Part shown: positions 6,752 through 16,572 of the stretch, one piece after another
Layout of the letters: the number at the start of each line of letters is the position of its first letter
Numbering within the stretch: the stretch's first letter is position 1
Origin: an uncultured Holdemania sp.
Lineage (GTDB): Bacteria; Bacillota_I; Bacilli_A; Erysipelotrichales; Erysipelotrichaceae
DNA length: 54,589 bases
NCBI GenBank assembly: GCA_904395815.1
Contig: CAJFOC010000020.1
Location: forward strand, 1 to 54,589
Direction: 5' to 3'
Notes under the pieces: model-generated
Told to the model about the DNA's origin: nothing
What the model saw: only the letters and a program-made list of their open reading frames with translations
The model's database searches: none
Made by a program: the position numbers and the translations under genes

Positions 6752-9700
6752 ATGCCGAAAAGAGAAGATATCAAGAAGATTCTGGTTATCGGCTCCGGGC
6801 CGATTGTGATCGGCCAGGCGGCGGAATTTGATTATGCCGGGACTCAGGCCTGTCTGGCGCTGAAAGAGGAAGGCTATGAGGTCATCCTGATCAACTCCAA
6901 CCCGGCGACGATCATGACGGATACCAACATCGCCGATAAGGTGTACATGGAACCGCTGACGCTGGAATATGTTTCGCGGATCATCCGCAAGGAAAGACCG
7001 GATGCGATTCTGCCGACGCTGGGCGGTCAGACCGGTTTGAACATGGCGATGCAGCTGGCCCGCAAGGGGGTGCTGGAGGAGTGCCGTTGCGAGATTCTGG
7101 GCACGGACTTTGAGTCGATCGATCAGGCGGAAGACCGTCAGCGGTTCAAGGAACTGTGTCAGCGCATCAATCAGCCGTGTCTGGAATCCTTTGTGGCCCG
7201 TTCCATTGAGGAAGTGGTGGACTACGCCAACCGGATCGGCTATCCGGTGGTGTTACGGCCAGCCTTTACGCTGGGCGGCACCGGCGGGGGATTTGCGTAC
7301 AACGATGAGGAAGTGCTGGCGCTGGGCAAAAACGCGCTGAAGCTGTCGCCGGTCAGCGAGGTGCTGGTCGAGAAATCAATCAGAGGATACAAGGAAATCG
7401 AATTCGAGGTCATGCGCGACGCCAATGATACGGCCATTGTGATCTGCAGCATGGAAAACATCGATCCGGTCGGCGTGCATACCGGCGACTCGATGGTAGT
7501 CGCTCCCTGCCAGACTTTGTCCAACAAGGAATTTCAGCTGCTGCGCAACGCAGCGCTGGCGATCATCCGCGAGCTGAAGATTGAGGGCGGCTGCAACGTC
7601 CAGTTTGCGCTGGATCCGTTTTCCTTCAGTTACTATGTGATCGAGGTCAATCCGCGGGTTTCCCGCAGTTCGGCGCTGGCTTCCAAGGCGACCGGTTATC
7701 CGATTGCGCGGGTTTCCAGCAAGATTGCCGTGGGACTGACGCTGGATGAAATTCCGATCGCCAACACGCCGGCTTCGTTTGAACCGACGATCGATTATGT
7801 GGTGACCAAGATCGCCCGTTTCCCTTTCGACAAGTTTGCCAAGGCGGATCACACGCTGAGTACGCAGATGAAGGCGACCGGCGAGGTGATGAGCATCGGA
7901 CGCACGATGGAAGAGAGTCTTTTGAAGGCAGTGCGTTCGCTGGAGATCGGCGTCGATCATCTGGTACTGGAAAAATTTGATCACTGCCCGACCGAACAGC
8001 TATTGGAAAGCATCAAAACGCCGACGGACGAACGGCTGTTTGCGATTGCGGAACTGTTTCGGCGCAATGTCGACATGATGCTGATCTACGACGCGACCCA
8101 GATTGACGCCTTCTTCCTCGATAAGATTCATCATATCGTTTCGATTGAGGAACGTCTGAAGGAACATGCCGATGAGGCGACGATCCGCAAGGCGAAGCAG
8201 CTGGGTTTCAGCGACCGGTATCTGGCCCGGCTGATGGGAATCGATGAAGTGGCGATGTTTCAGTGGCGCAAAGAGCGCGGACTGATGCCGGTGTACAAGA
8301 TGATCGATACCTGCGCGGCGGAATTTGACGCATATGTGCCGTATTTCTATTCGACATATGAAGATGAAAACGAAAGCGTGGTCACCGACAAGCCGTCGAT
8401 CATCGTGCTGGGTTCCGGACCGATCCGAATCGGTCAGGGAGTGGAATTCGACTATTCCACCGTGCATGCCATCTGGGCGATTCAGCAGGCAGGCTATGAG
8501 GCGATCGTCATCAACAACAATCCGGAAACGGTGTCCACCGATTATTCGATCAGCGACAAGCTGTATTTTGAACCGCTGTGCGTGGAGGATGTGATGAACA
8601 TCATCACGCTGGAAAAACCGGCCGGCGTGATCGTTTCGCTGGGCGGTCAGACCGCGATCAATCTGGCAAACCGGCTGCATCAGCTGCAGGTTCCGATCAT
8701 CGGCACCGGCACCGAGGCGATCGACCGGGCGGAAAACCGCGATACGTTTGAGAAGGTCGTCGCTGCCTGCGGCATTCCGCAGCCTTCAGGACAGGCGGTC
8801 ACCCGCATTGAGGACGGGCTGGCGGTAGCCAATCGGATCGGTTATCCGGTACTGGTCAGACCGAGCTATGTGCTGGGCGGAAGAGCGATGCAGATTGTGT
8901 ACCGGGATGAGGAACTGGTGGAATACCTCAGCGGAGCGGTGCGCATCGACAAGGATCAGCCGGTGCTGGTCGACAAGTATATCCGCGGCTGCGAGGTGGA
9001 GGTGGACGCCATCTGCGATGGGACCGATGTGTTTATTCCGGGCATCATGCAGCTGGTGGAAGCGACCGGCGTGCATTCCGGCGATTCGATGAGCGTTTAT
9101 CCGCCTTACTCTCTGAGCGATCGGGTCAAGGATACGATTCGCGACTACACGATCCGGCTGGGGCTGGCGATCGGAATCCGCGGACTGTTCAACATCCAGT
9201 TCATCGTGGATGATCACGATGAGGTGTACATCATTGAGGTTAATCCGCGTTCTTCCCGTTCCGTTCCGTTTTTAAGCAAGGCGACCGGGGTGGCCATGGC
9301 CAACATCGCGACCAAGGTCATGCTGGGGCAGAGCCTGAAGCAGCAGGGATATACGACGGCGGTGATGGCGGAAAAGAAGCGGTTTTATGTCAAGAGTCCG
9401 ACGTTCAGCTTCTCCAAGCTGCATGGACTGGATGCTTCGCTGTCGCCGGAAATGAAGTCGACCGGGGAGGCGATCGGCTATGACGATTCGCTCAACCGGG
9501 CGCTGTACAAATCGCTGCAGGCTTCCAACATGCGGGTCGTCAACTATGGAACGGTGCTGGTCACGCTGGCGGATCAGGACAAGGAGCGGGCTATCGAGCT
9601 GGTACGCCGCTTCTATGATCTGGGCTTCAACATCGAAGCGACTTCGGGAACCGCGCAGACGCTGAAGGAGCATGGCATCAAGACGCGGGTCAAAAAGAAG

Positions 9701-9928
9701 ATTTCGGAGGGCTCGGAGGAAATTCTTGATTCCATCCGCAAAGGGCATGTGACCTACATCATCAACACGCTGTCCACCAAGGATACCCGGACATCTCAGG
9801 ACGGCTATCAGATCCGCCGCTGCGCGGTGGAAAACAACGTGTCCGTCTTCACTTCGCTGGATACGGTCAACGTGTTGCTGGATGTGCTGGAGGAAATCAC
9901 CATCGGGGTTTCCACCATCGATCAGTAG
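6752..9928 (+). CDS. carB: Carbamoyl-phosphate synthase large subunit
   Basis: It makes carbamoyl phosphate from bicarbonate, ammonia and two ATP. The 1058-residue length is standard. Two homologous ATP-grasp halves are visible: each opens with a GSGPI(V/R)IGQ motif (near residues 14 and 552), followed by [13 protein letters not shown] or [12 protein letters not shown] and ends with a VNPR(V/S)SRS motif. The last 125 or so residues form the MGS-like regulatory domain, where UMP or IMP binds in relatives. It starts three bases after carA; together they form the heterodimer (pyrAB in Bacillus naming). Confidence 0.97.
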   Translation: MPKREDIKKILVIGSGPIVIGQAAEFDYAGTQACLALKEEGYEVILINSNPATIMTDTNIADKVYMEPLTLEYVSRIIRKERPDAILPTLGGQTGLNMAMQLARKGVLEECRCEILGTDFESIDQAEDRQRFKELCQRINQPCLESFVARSIEEVVDYANRIGYPVVLRPAFTLGGTGGGFAYNDEEVLALGKNALKLSPVSEVLVEKSIRGYKEIEFEVMRDANDTAIVICSMENIDPVGVHTGDSMVVAPCQTLSNKEFQLLRNAALAIIRELKIEGGCNVQFALDPFSFSYYVIEVNPRVSRSSALASKATGYPIARVSSKIAVGLTLDEIPIANTPASFEPTIDYVVTKIARFPFDKFAKADHTLSTQMKATGEVMSIGRTMEESLLKAVRSLEIGVDHLVLEKFDHCPTEQLLESIKTPTDERLFAIAELFRRNVDMMLIYDATQIDAFFLDKIHHIVSIEERLKEHADEATIRKAKQLGFSDRYLARLMGIDEVAMFQWRKERGLMPVYKMIDTCAAEFDAYVPYFYSTYEDENESVVTDKPSIIVLGSGPIRIGQGVEFDYSTVHAIWAIQQAGYEAIVINNNPETVSTDYSISDKLYFEPLCVEDVMNIITLEKPAGVIVSLGGQTAINLANRLHQLQVPIIGTGTEAIDRAENRDTFEKVVAACGIPQPSGQAVTRIEDGLAVANRIGYPVLVRPSYVLGGRAMQIVYRDEELVEYLSGAVRIDKDQPVLVDKYIRGCEVEVDAICDGTDVFIPGIMQLVEATGVHSGDSMSVYPPYSLSDRVKDTIRDYTIRLGLAIGIRGLFNIQFIVDDHDEVYIIEVNPRSSRSVPFLSKATGVAMANIATKVMLGQSLKQQGYTTAVMAEKKRFYVKSPTFSFSKLHGLDASLSPEMKSTGEAIGYDDSLNRALYKSLQASNMRVVNYGTVLVTLADQDKERAIELVRRFYDLGFNIEATSGTAQTLKEHGIKTRVKKKISEGSEEILDSIRKGHVTYIINTLSTKDTRTSQDGYQIRRCAVENNVSVFTSLDTVNVLLDVLEEITIGVSTIDQ

Positions 9929-9937
9929 GAGGAAAGT

Positions 9938-10693
9938 ATGGCAGAGAGAATCATGGATTATCGGATTCTGAGCAATCGCCGTCTTGCCGATCAGGTGTTT
10001 GAGATGAAACTGGAAGGGGACAGCCGCTGGATTGTCAATCCCGGACAGTTTCTCAATGTGGCGATTGACAACGCGTATCTGCGCCGGCCGATCAGCATCT
10101 GCGATTGGGATGAACAGGGGCTGACGCTGATTTACAAGACGGTGGGGTTCGGTACCGGACAGATGTCGCAACGGCAGCCGGGCGAAATGCTGAACTGTCT
10201 TGTCGGACTGGGCAACGGATTCACGCCGCAGCGCGTGGCGGCGCAGCGGGTAGTGCTGGCGGGCGGCGGCGTAGGCGTGCCGCCGCTGTATGGCCTGGCC
10301 AAAACGTGTCTGCGGTTGGGAAAACAGCCGGAGGTGGTGCTGGGTTTTGCCTCGGCCAGGGATGTGTTTTATGTCAGCGAGTTTGAAGCGCTGGGAGTGA
10401 AGGTGCATTTGTGCACTGACGATGGCAGTGCGGGCATGAAGGGCTTTGTCAGCGACGGGATGATGGCTGGCGATCTGTGCGATCTTCCGTATTTTGCCTG
10501 CGGTCCTTTGCCGATGCTGAAAGCGGTCTTCAACGTCAGCCATGCCGAAGGACAGCTTTCCTTTGAAGAGCGGATGGGCTGCGGCTTCGGAGCGTGCATG
10601 GGCTGCAGCTGCCGGACGCTGACCGGCTACAAGCGGATTTGCCGGGAAGGCCCGGTATTGGACAGCGGGGAGGTATTATGGACAAAAGACTGA
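9938..10693 (+). CDS. pyrK: Dihydroorotate dehydrogenase electron-transfer subunit
   Basis: FAD and [2Fe-2S] subunit that passes electrons from PyrD to NAD. The 251-residue protein has the FAD-binding LRRPISI motif (48-54), the nucleotide-binding AGGGVGVPPLYGLAK region, and a C-terminal cluster motif with Cys215, Cys220, Cys223 and Cys235 (MGCGFGACMGCSC then RIC). An extra Cys225 is present. ATG 9938 follows AGGAGG. It overlaps the start of pyrD by 16 bases, fitting the PyrK-PyrD class 1B complex. Confidence 0.96.
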   Translation: MAERIMDYRILSNRRLADQVFEMKLEGDSRWIVNPGQFLNVAIDNAYLRRPISICDWDEQGLTLIYKTVGFGTGQMSQRQPGEMLNCLVGLGNGFTPQRVAAQRVVLAGGGVGVPPLYGLAKTCLRLGKQPEVVLGFASARDVFYVSEFEALGVKVHLCTDDGSAGMKGFVSDGMMAGDLCDLPYFACGPLPMLKAVFNVSHAEGQLSFEERMGCGFGACMGCSCRTLTGYKRICREGPVLDSGEVLWTKD

Positions 10694-11595
10694 GTGTCAG
10701 CCTGAGCGGATGGGAGCTGGACAATCCGGTCATTCCGGCCAGCGGGACGTTTGGCTTCGGCTATGAATTCACTGATTTTTACGATATCAACATCCTCGGT
10801 TCGATTGCGACCAAAGGCACCACGCTGCATCCGCGCTTCGGCAATCCGACTCCGCGCATCGCCGAATGCGATCGCGGCATGATCAATGCCGTCGGCTTGC
10901 AGAATCCGGGAGTGGACAAGGTGATCAGCGAGGAACTGGTCAAATTGTCCGCTGTGTATCACAAGAGAATTGTCGCCAACATTTCCGGCTTTTCCGTTGA
11001 GGAATATGTGGAATGCGCCCGCCGTATGGATGCCCAGCCGATTGTCGGCATCATCGAGGTCAACATCAGCTGCCCCAACGTTCATGGCGGCGGCATGAGC
11101 TTCGGCGTGGATCCGCAGGCGGCTGGCGAGATTACCCGGGCGGTGAAGGCAGTGACCACCAAGCCGGTCTATATCAAGCTTTCACCGAATGTGACCGACA
11201 TCACCGCCATTGCCAAAGCGTGCGAGCAGGCCGGAGCGGACGGGCTGTCGCTGATCAATACGCTGCTGGGCGCGCGTTTTGATCTGCGTACCGGCAAACC
11301 GGTTATCGCCAACGTCATGGGCGGGTTTTCCGGTCCGGCGATCAAACCGGTCGCGCTGCGCATGGTTTATCAGGTGTATGAGGCGGTCTCAATTCCGATC
11401 ATCGGTATCGGCGGGCTGTGCTGTGCGCAGGATGTCATCGAAATGATGAGCGCCGGCGCCACGGCGGTGCAGATCGGCGCTGAAAATCTGCGTAATCCGT
11501 ACGTCTGCAAGGAAATCATCGAACAGCTGCCATCGTTATTGGACAGGCTGAACATTGCATCACTGAGTGAAATCATAGGGAGGGCTCACCAATGA
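10678..11595 (+). CDS. pyrD: Dihydroorotate dehydrogenase, class 1B catalytic subunit
   Basis: FMN enzyme that oxidises dihydroorotate to orotate. ATG 10678 is the start (MDKRLSVSL), preceded by GGGGAGG at about 10666-10673 inside pyrK; the frame is open further upstream but without a better start. The 305-residue product has the ASGTFGFG loop, ATKGTT with Lys46, NAVGLQNPG (70-78), and the catalytic base Cys132 in NISCPN, which marks class 1B rather than class 2. C-terminal FMN phosphate loops GIGGL and GA are intact. The stop overlaps the pyrF start. Confidence 0.96.
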   Translation: MDKRLSVSLSGWELDNPVIPASGTFGFGYEFTDFYDINILGSIATKGTTLHPRFGNPTPRIAECDRGMINAVGLQNPGVDKVISEELVKLSAVYHKRIVANISGFSVEEYVECARRMDAQPIVGIIEVNISCPNVHGGGMSFGVDPQAAGEITRAVKAVTTKPVYIKLSPNVTDITAIAKACEQAGADGLSLINTLLGARFDLRTGKPVIANVMGGFSGPAIKPVALRMVYQVYEAVSIPIIGIGGLCCAQDVIEMMSAGATAVQIGAENLRNPYVCKEIIEQLPSLLDRLNIASLSEIIGRAHQ

Positions 11596-12305
11596 AAGAA
11601 AAAGACGTCATCATCGCCTGCGATTTTTCCACCCGTGCGGAAACGCTGGCCTTTCTCGATCTGTTTACCGAGGAGAAGCCGTATGTGAAAATCGGCATGG
11701 AACTGCTGTATGCCGAAGGACCGCAGCTGGTTCGTGAGATCAAGGCCCGCGGACACAAAATCTTTCTCGATCTGAAGCTGCATGACATTCCCAACACCGT
11801 TCATAAGGCGATGAAGAACATCGCAATGCTGGATGTCGACATGACCAACGTCCATGCCGCCGGAACGATCGAAATGATGAAAGCCGCGCAGCGGGCGATT
11901 GAGGAGACGGGAGCGAAAACGCTTCTGATCGCGGTGACGCAGCTGACCAGCACCAGCGAAGAACGCATGCGGGAAGAGCTGTGGATCGATCATCCGATCA
12001 ACGATACCGTTCAGCACTATGCGCTCAACACGGAAAAGGCAGGCCTGGCCGGCGTCGTCTGCAGTCCGCTGGAAGCCGGTCTGGTGCATCAGGTCTGCGG
12101 TAAGGATTTCATCACCGTAACGCCGGGTATCCGCTTTGCGGAGGACGCCAAAGGCGATCAGGTGCGCGTCACCACACCGGCCAAAGCCCGTGAAATCGGA
12201 GCGGATTATATCGTCGTCGGCCGTTCCATCACCGCCAGCAGCGATCCGGTTGCCGCTTATCGCCGCTGCGTCCGTGAATTTGTGAAGGGAGAAGTGGAAG
12301 AATGA
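11592..12305 (+). CDS. pyrF: Orotidine 5'-phosphate decarboxylase
   Basis: It decarboxylates OMP to UMP. The 237-residue TIM barrel has the catalytic array DLKLHD (60-65) and the phosphate-gripping C-terminal region VTPGIR and VVGRSIT. Length and motifs match the group I enzymes of Firmicutes. The ATGA overlap with pyrD and a further ATGA overlap with pyrE show tight coupling. Confidence 0.97.
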   Translation: MKEKDVIIACDFSTRAETLAFLDLFTEEKPYVKIGMELLYAEGPQLVREIKARGHKIFLDLKLHDIPNTVHKAMKNIAMLDVDMTNVHAAGTIEMMKAAQRAIEETGAKTLLIAVTQLTSTSEERMREELWIDHPINDTVQHYALNTEKAGLAGVVCSPLEAGLVHQVCGKDFITVTPGIRFAEDAKGDQVRVTTPAKAREIGADYIVVGRSITASSDPVAAYRRCVREFVKGEVEE

Positions 12306-12940
12306 GTACCGAAAAAAACATTGCCCGTCATCTGCTGGAAATCAAAGCCGTCTTTCTCAGACCCAATGAGCCGTTTACCTGGGCCAGCGGTATCCAGTCG
12401 CCGATTTACTGCGATAACCGGCTGACGCTGTCGTATCCGCAGGTCAGAGCGGATGTGGAAGAGGCGCTTGCCCAGATCATCCGCACTCATTATCCGCAAT
12501 GTGAAGCGGTAATGGGGACGAGTACGGCCGGCATTGCCCATGCCGCGCTGGTCGCTCAGATTCTGAATCTGCCGATGGGCTATGTCCGGGCCAGCGCCAA
12601 GGATCATGGCCGCAACAACAAGATTGAAGGACGGCTGGAACCGGGTACCCGGGTTGTGGTTGTGGAAGATCTGATTTCCACCGCCGGCAGCTGCATCGAT
12701 GTGGTCAACGTGCTGCGCGAGGCCGGCGCTGAGGTGCTGGGCATCGCTTCCATCTTTACCTATGGGCTGCAGAAGGGGCTGGACCGGCTGGAAGCCGCGC
12801 AGGTGACCAACGTCTCCGCCTCCAATTACGATGCGCTGGTGGAAGTCGCGGTGGAAACCGGATATATCAGCGCTCAGGATGTCAGAAAACTGCAGGCTTT
12901 CCGTGCCAATCCGTCCGATGCCGGATGGATGGCGCTGTAA
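12302..12940 (+). CDS. pyrE: Orotate phosphoribosyltransferase
   Basis: It joins orotate and PRPP to form OMP. The 212-residue product has the PRPP motif VVVVEDLISTAGS (118-130) and the flexible-loop region RASAKDHGRNNKIEG that contributes catalytic lysine and arginine in this family. It is the last gene of the operon and is followed by a terminator. All six UMP-synthesis steps are therefore encoded in one transcript. Confidence 0.97.
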   Translation: MSTEKNIARHLLEIKAVFLRPNEPFTWASGIQSPIYCDNRLTLSYPQVRADVEEALAQIIRTHYPQCEAVMGTSTAGIAHAALVAQILNLPMGYVRASAKDHGRNNKIEGRLEPGTRVVVVEDLISTAGSCIDVVNVLREAGAEVLGIASIFTYGLQKGLDRLEAAQVTNVSASNYDALVEVAVETGYISAQDVRKLQAFRANPSDAGWMAL

Positions 12941-12957
12941 TCGAGAGCAGGATCATG

Positions 12958-12990
12958 ACCGCGGTCTGAAACGGATCGCGGTTTTTCTTT
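12958..12990 (+). terminator. Terminator of the pyr operon
   Basis: Stem ACCGCG (12958-12963)/CGCGGT (12977-12982), followed by TTTTCTTTT. Confidence 0.75.
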
Positions 12991-13005
12991 TGACGGGAAG
13001 AGCCG

Positions 13006-13034
13006 TTGAAGCAGAACAAGAAATCCGCTATACT
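13006..13034 (+). promoter_or_regulatory. Promoter of the PHP-domain gene
   Basis: TTGAAG (13006-13011), 17-base spacer, TATACT (13029-13034). Confidence 0.6.
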
Positions 13035-13062
13035 GAAAACAGAAAAGTGAGGAAAAACAGAC

Positions 13063-13956
13063 ATGAGCAGCTTGGATCTTCATCTTCATACTTCCGTCAG
13101 CAATGACGCGGATTACAGTCCTGCTGAGCTTCTCACCCTGGCTCAGCGGCAAAACGTCCGTACACTGGCGGTGACCGATCACAATTCCGTGCGGGCGGTG
13201 GCGGAAACGATGAAACGGGGACGGCAGAAGGGAATCCGGGTTATTCCGGGGATTGAGATCGACTGTCAGTTTGAGGGCGTCAACCTGCATATGACAGCCT
13301 ATGGAATTCGGATTGATGATCCGCGCTACGCACAGCTGGAACAGTTTTACGTGCAGCAGCAGCGGCACAACAGCATCCAGGCTGTCCGTCAGGTCTGTGA
13401 AGCGCTGCAGATTCAGATTCCTTCTTCTCAGCTGGAAGCGCTGAGCGTTAACGGTGTTCTGGTGCCGGAGGATCTGGCCGGCTGGCTGCTGCGTCAGCCG
13501 CAGTACATGGACGCACCGTGGCTGAAACCTTACCGTCCTTCGGGAAGCCGGGCGGACAATCCCCATGTGAATTTTTACTGGGATTACTTTGCCCAGGGCA
13601 AGCCCGGGTATGTGCCTTCGCTCAGAAAGAATGCGCTTGAGATCCTTGCGCTGATTCATCAGACGGCAGGCAAGGCCGCCGTTGCCCATCCGGGAATCAA
13701 TTTCAGGGGAAAGGAAGAAGTGCTGGTCCGGCTTTTGAAGCAGGGAGTCGACGCGCTGGAGGTCTACAGCAGCTATCATTCGCAAGCGCAGACAATGCGG
13801 TTTCATCAGCTGGCTTTGGAGATGGGAGTGATGATGACCGCCGGCAGCGATTTTCATGGCCATCACAAACCGGCTATTGACATCGGCGGTATTCCATGGC
13901 TGGATGACGAAACGGAAGTGGAGCGGTTTCTGAATACGCTGGAATCTGTTAGTTGA
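13063..13956 (+). CDS. PHP-domain phosphoesterase
   Basis: The 297-residue protein starts with the metal motif DLHLHT (5-10) and carries LAVTDHNS, VIPGIEID, AVAHPG and a final GSDFHG motif, the ordered metal-binding signatures of the PHP superfamily. The arrangement resembles the YciV/RNase AM group, which removes phosphate from 3',5'-nucleotides or degrades short RNAs, but the substrate cannot be read from sequence. An insertion between the third and fourth motifs (about residues 105-195) is rich in aromatic residues. Its own promoter separates it from the pyr operon. Confidence 0.85.
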   Translation: MSSLDLHLHTSVSNDADYSPAELLTLAQRQNVRTLAVTDHNSVRAVAETMKRGRQKGIRVIPGIEIDCQFEGVNLHMTAYGIRIDDPRYAQLEQFYVQQQRHNSIQAVRQVCEALQIQIPSSQLEALSVNGVLVPEDLAGWLLRQPQYMDAPWLKPYRPSGSRADNPHVNFYWDYFAQGKPGYVPSLRKNALEILALIHQTAGKAAVAHPGINFRGKEEVLVRLLKQGVDALEVYSSYHSQAQTMRFHQLALEMGVMMTAGSDFHGHHKPAIDIGGIPWLDDETEVERFLNTLESVS

Positions 13957-14068
13957 ACAGATCCCTGAACAACAGGATATTTTCTTTCAGAGAGATCCGG
14001 GGCAGGCAGACTCATGGGCTGGCAAGCGTGAATTGTAAATTGTTGATGATTTTTTACGGGCTGTTTGT

Positions 14069-14074
14069 TATAAT
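14069..14074 (+). promoter_or_regulatory. -10 box of the yebC gene
   Basis: TATAAT 34 bases before the start codon. TTGATG at 14043-14048 is 20 bases away, too far for a good -35. Confidence 0.5.
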
Positions 14075-14107
14075 AGGAAAGGCAATTTTGGAAGGTGGTT
14101 ATTCAAT

Positions 14108-14833
14108 ATGGGACGAGCTCATGAAGTCCGTGCGGCGTCGATGGCCAAAACGGCCGCGATGAAATCCAAATTATATTCCCGCTATGGCAAGGAACTGTAC
14201 ATTGCGGCCAAGGCCGGAGTTCCGGATCCGGACATGAACCTGGGACTGAAACGGAAGATTGCGGAAGCCAAGGCCAATCAGGTTCCGGCCGATGTCATCA
14301 AAAGAGCGATTGAAAAGGCGAAGGGCGGCACCGGTGAAAATTATGATTCCTGCCGTTATGAGGGCTTCGGCCCGGGTGCGGCGACGGTGATCGTCGACTG
14401 TCTGACAGACAACACCAACCGGACGATCAGCGCGGTCAAGACCTGTTTCAACAAGTCGCATTGCAAGCTGGGCGTGGCCGGCTGCGTTTCTCACAGCTAC
14501 GATCAGGTGGGGCTGTTTGTCTTCCCGTACGACGATGAGGAAGGCATGCTGGATGCGCTGATCATGGCGGAGGTCAACGTGATCGATCTGGAATGCGAAG
14601 AGGGCACGATGACTGTGACGGTGGATCCGGCTGATTTTCACAAAGCGCAGGAAGCGATCGGAGAACTGATTCCGGGAGTGGAATTCGAGGTCTGCGAGAT
14701 GACGATGCTGCCGCAGGAATACGTTCAGCTGGAAAATGACGAACAGAAGGAACAGTGGAATCGCCTTCTGACGCTGCTGGATGATTGCGAGGACGTGCAG
14801 AAGGTGTACCACAACGTCGAAAGCGGAGAATAA
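14108..14833 (+). CDS. yebC: YebC/PmpR family protein (TACO1 family)
   Basis: The 241-residue length and N-terminal MGRAHEVRAASMAKTAAMKS followed by YSRYGKELYIAAK are typical of the YebC/PmpR family. Members have been described as transcription regulators and, more recently, as translation factors that help ribosomes through difficult proline stretches, so the function here is not fixed. The usual GPGAATVIVDCLTDN strand and an acidic C-terminal domain are complete. Single-gene unit with a promoter and a strong terminator. Confidence 0.94.
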   Translation: MGRAHEVRAASMAKTAAMKSKLYSRYGKELYIAAKAGVPDPDMNLGLKRKIAEAKANQVPADVIKRAIEKAKGGTGENYDSCRYEGFGPGAATVIVDCLTDNTNRTISAVKTCFNKSHCKLGVAGCVSHSYDQVGLFVFPYDDEEGMLDALIMAEVNVIDLECEEGTMTVTVDPADFHKAQEAIGELIPGVEFEVCEMTMLPQEYVQLENDEQKEQWNRLLTLLDDCEDVQKVYHNVESGE

Positions 14834-14835
14834 AT

Positions 14836-14866
14836 GAAAAAAGACGGCAGGAGCCGTCTTTTTCCT
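14836..14866 (+). terminator. Terminator of yebC
   Basis: AAAAAAGACGGC, loop AGGA, GCCGTCTTTTT, starting at the yebC stop. Confidence 0.9.
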
Positions 14867-14895
14867 TTCCTTCGGCAGACAGCGTTTTTTTTCTC

Positions 14896-14904
14896 TGCTA
14901 TAAT
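14896..14904 (+). promoter_or_regulatory. Extended -10 promoter of tagD
   Basis: TGCTATAAT with TATAAT at 14899-14904; CAGACA 17 bases upstream is a weak -35. Confidence 0.55.
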
Positions 14905-14935
14905 GGCAGGGAAAGGAATAAAGGAAGGAAAATCA

Positions 14936-15328
14936 ATGAAACGTGTCATTACCTATGGAACCTATGATCTGCTTCATTGGGGGCATATCCGGCTGCTGAA
15001 GCGAGCTAAGCAGCTGGGAGATTATCTGATCGTCGGTTTGTCGACCGATGAATTCAATGCGATTAAGGGAAAACGGGCATATCACAATTATGAAGAACGC
15101 AAAATGATGCTGGAGGCGATTCGCTATGTCGATCTGGTCATCCCTGAAAACGACTGGGGACAAAAGCCGGAGGACATCGCCATGTATCACGCCGATATCT
15201 TCGTGATGGGCGATGACTGGCGCGGTAAATTTGACGAGCTGGGTCAGCTGTGTCAGGTCGTTTATCTGCCGCGGACAGAGGGAATTTCCACGACCAAGAT
15301 CAAAGAGGATCTGGAAAAACTGACTTAA
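14936..15328 (+). CDS. tagD: Glycerol-3-phosphate cytidylyltransferase
   Basis: It makes CDP-glycerol from CTP and glycerol-3-phosphate, a precursor of glycerol-type teichoic acids or similar polymers. The 130-residue length, HWGH (14-17) and RTEGIST (113-119) are diagnostic of the cytidylyltransferase family and match TagD closely. ATG 14936 is chosen over the upstream in-frame codon at 14834, which would lie before the yebC terminator. No other teichoic acid gene is next to it in this window. It converges with tmcAL, and the two stop codons overlap by three to four bases. Confidence 0.92.
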   Translation: MKRVITYGTYDLLHWGHIRLLKRAKQLGDYLIVGLSTDEFNAIKGKRAYHNYEERKMMLEAIRYVDLVIPENDWGQKPEDIAMYHADIFVMGDDWRGKFDELGQLCQVVYLPRTEGISTTKIKEDLEKLT

Positions 15329-16440
15329 AGAAGGATCGGTCCGCCGATCTCTTTTTTTAACAGCGCCTGACGATCCTGTTCTGGCATCAGGGAAGTGTAC
15401 AGCAGCGTACTGCGGTATTCCAGTTCGCGATATGACCGGGGAACAGCGGCGAACCGGGAGGCGACAGGAACATGGCGCGCCCTGAGCTGACGCAGCACCT
15501 GCTGACCGGTGGAATTGAAAGCCAGCGGCCGCAGCGTAGTCAGCGGCGGCAGCGCCCGGATTTCATCCCAGTGAATCTGACAAAGCAGCTGCAGGCATGT
15601 TCGCTGAATGCGGGAGCGGGTATAACGGCGGCTGACGGCGGCGCTGATGAAGCTGTCCCAGTCGCCGCAGGCCAGCGCGCAGCGGGCCAGATGATGTTCG
15701 ATACCTTCGGAAAACAGGAAAATGGAGCGCAGATGACGATCCGGCATGGTTGTTAACAGCGTCCGAAGATAAGGATAGAAGGCGCTGAGCGTTACGCGCG
15801 GTCCCTGCCGCAGCACCTCGCTCATCGGGGTGAAAGCTGCCAAAGCATCGTTGCCCCGCGCAAGAGCCTGCCGGATGGCTTTGGCGCTGGCGCAGCTGCC
15901 GTTGAGCGCTTCATCATGATAACCGGTCGTCCGCTGAATGGTGTGGGCGACGATATCGCTGCCCTGCAGCTGTTTCAGGTAAGCGACTCCCAGAATGTCG
16001 TTGGGCATCATTTCCTTCGCCCACAGCCCGTACGCTTTGGGGAAAGCCACGCCCTGAGCCATCGACTCCTTCAGATGATCCGGATTGATCGCCATGGCGG
16101 CCATCGCTTTCAGCTCTTCCAGGTTGTTGGTTTCCGAGCCGAATACCAGCGACTGGACGCCAGCCAGCTTCAGCAGCGTGACGGCTCCGCCGGCAAACTG
16201 GGTTGCGCTTTGGGTAGCCCAGGGATAAGGCAGTTCAATGACCAGATCCACGCCATGCTCGACCGCAGCTCTGGCCCGCTGCCATTTATCAAGAATGGCC
16301 GGTTCTCCCCGCTGAACAAAATTTCCCGACATGACGGCGATCAGCGCATCACAGCCACTCAGCCGGCGAGCCTGATCGATATGCACAAGATGACCGTTGT
16401 GCAGCGGATTGTATTCCACGATGATACCGCAGCAATGCAT
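15325..16440 (-). CDS. tmcAL: tRNA(Met) cytidine acetate ligase
   Basis: It activates acetate with ATP and acetylates the wobble cytidine of elongator tRNA-Met (formerly YlbM). The N-terminus GIIVEYNPLHNGHLVHI has the HxGH nucleotidyltransferase motif, followed by VMSGNFVQRGEPAILDKW and IELPYPWATQSA, all hallmarks of this family. The 371-residue length is slightly below the Bacillus protein. A GGAGG ribosome site lies just before the start. The gene is divergent from the hydrolase gene and convergent with tagD. Confidence 0.93.
   Translation of the reverse strand: MHCCGIIVEYNPLHNGHLVHIDQARRLSGCDALIAVMSGNFVQRGEPAILDKWQRARAAVEHGVDLVIELPYPWATQSATQFAGGAVTLLKLAGVQSLVFGSETNNLEELKAMAAMAINPDHLKESMAQGVAFPKAYGLWAKEMMPNDILGVAYLKQLQGSDIVAHTIQRTTGYHDEALNGSCASAKAIRQALARGNDALAAFTPMSEVLRQGPRVTLSAFYPYLRTLLTTMPDRHLRSIFLFSEGIEHHLARCALACGDWDSFISAAVSRRYTRSRIQRTCLQLLCQIHWDEIRALPPLTTLRPLAFNSTGQQVLRQLRARHVPVASRFAAVPRSYRELEYRSTLLYTSLMPEQDRQALLKKEIGGPILL
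15333..15358 (+). terminator. Terminator of tagD, inside the 3' end of tmcAL
   Basis: GATCGG (15334-15339)/CCGATC (15344-15349), tetraloop TCCG, then a run of T. On the other strand the same bases encode the last residues of TmcAL (KKEIGGPILL). Confidence 0.85.
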
Positions 16441-16535
16441 GACGCAACCTCCTTTGCAGCATTAGAAAAAAAGACATGTCTGTATCATCATACCACAAAG
16501 ATTCGTCAAACGCTCACAAACACGGGAATCCGCTG

Positions 16536-16544
16536 TGCTATAAT
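16536..16544 (+). promoter_or_regulatory. Extended -10 promoter of the hydrolase gene
   Basis: TGCTATAAT, with TATAAT at 16539-16544, 29 bases before the ATG. Confidence 0.6.
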
Positions 16545-16572
16545 GACAGAAAATAATGACTGAGGTGAGAAT

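Noticed and set aside
13953-14162. Small frame between the PHP gene and yebC
   Set aside because: It overlaps the yebC start, has no ribosome site and lies over the yebC promoter.
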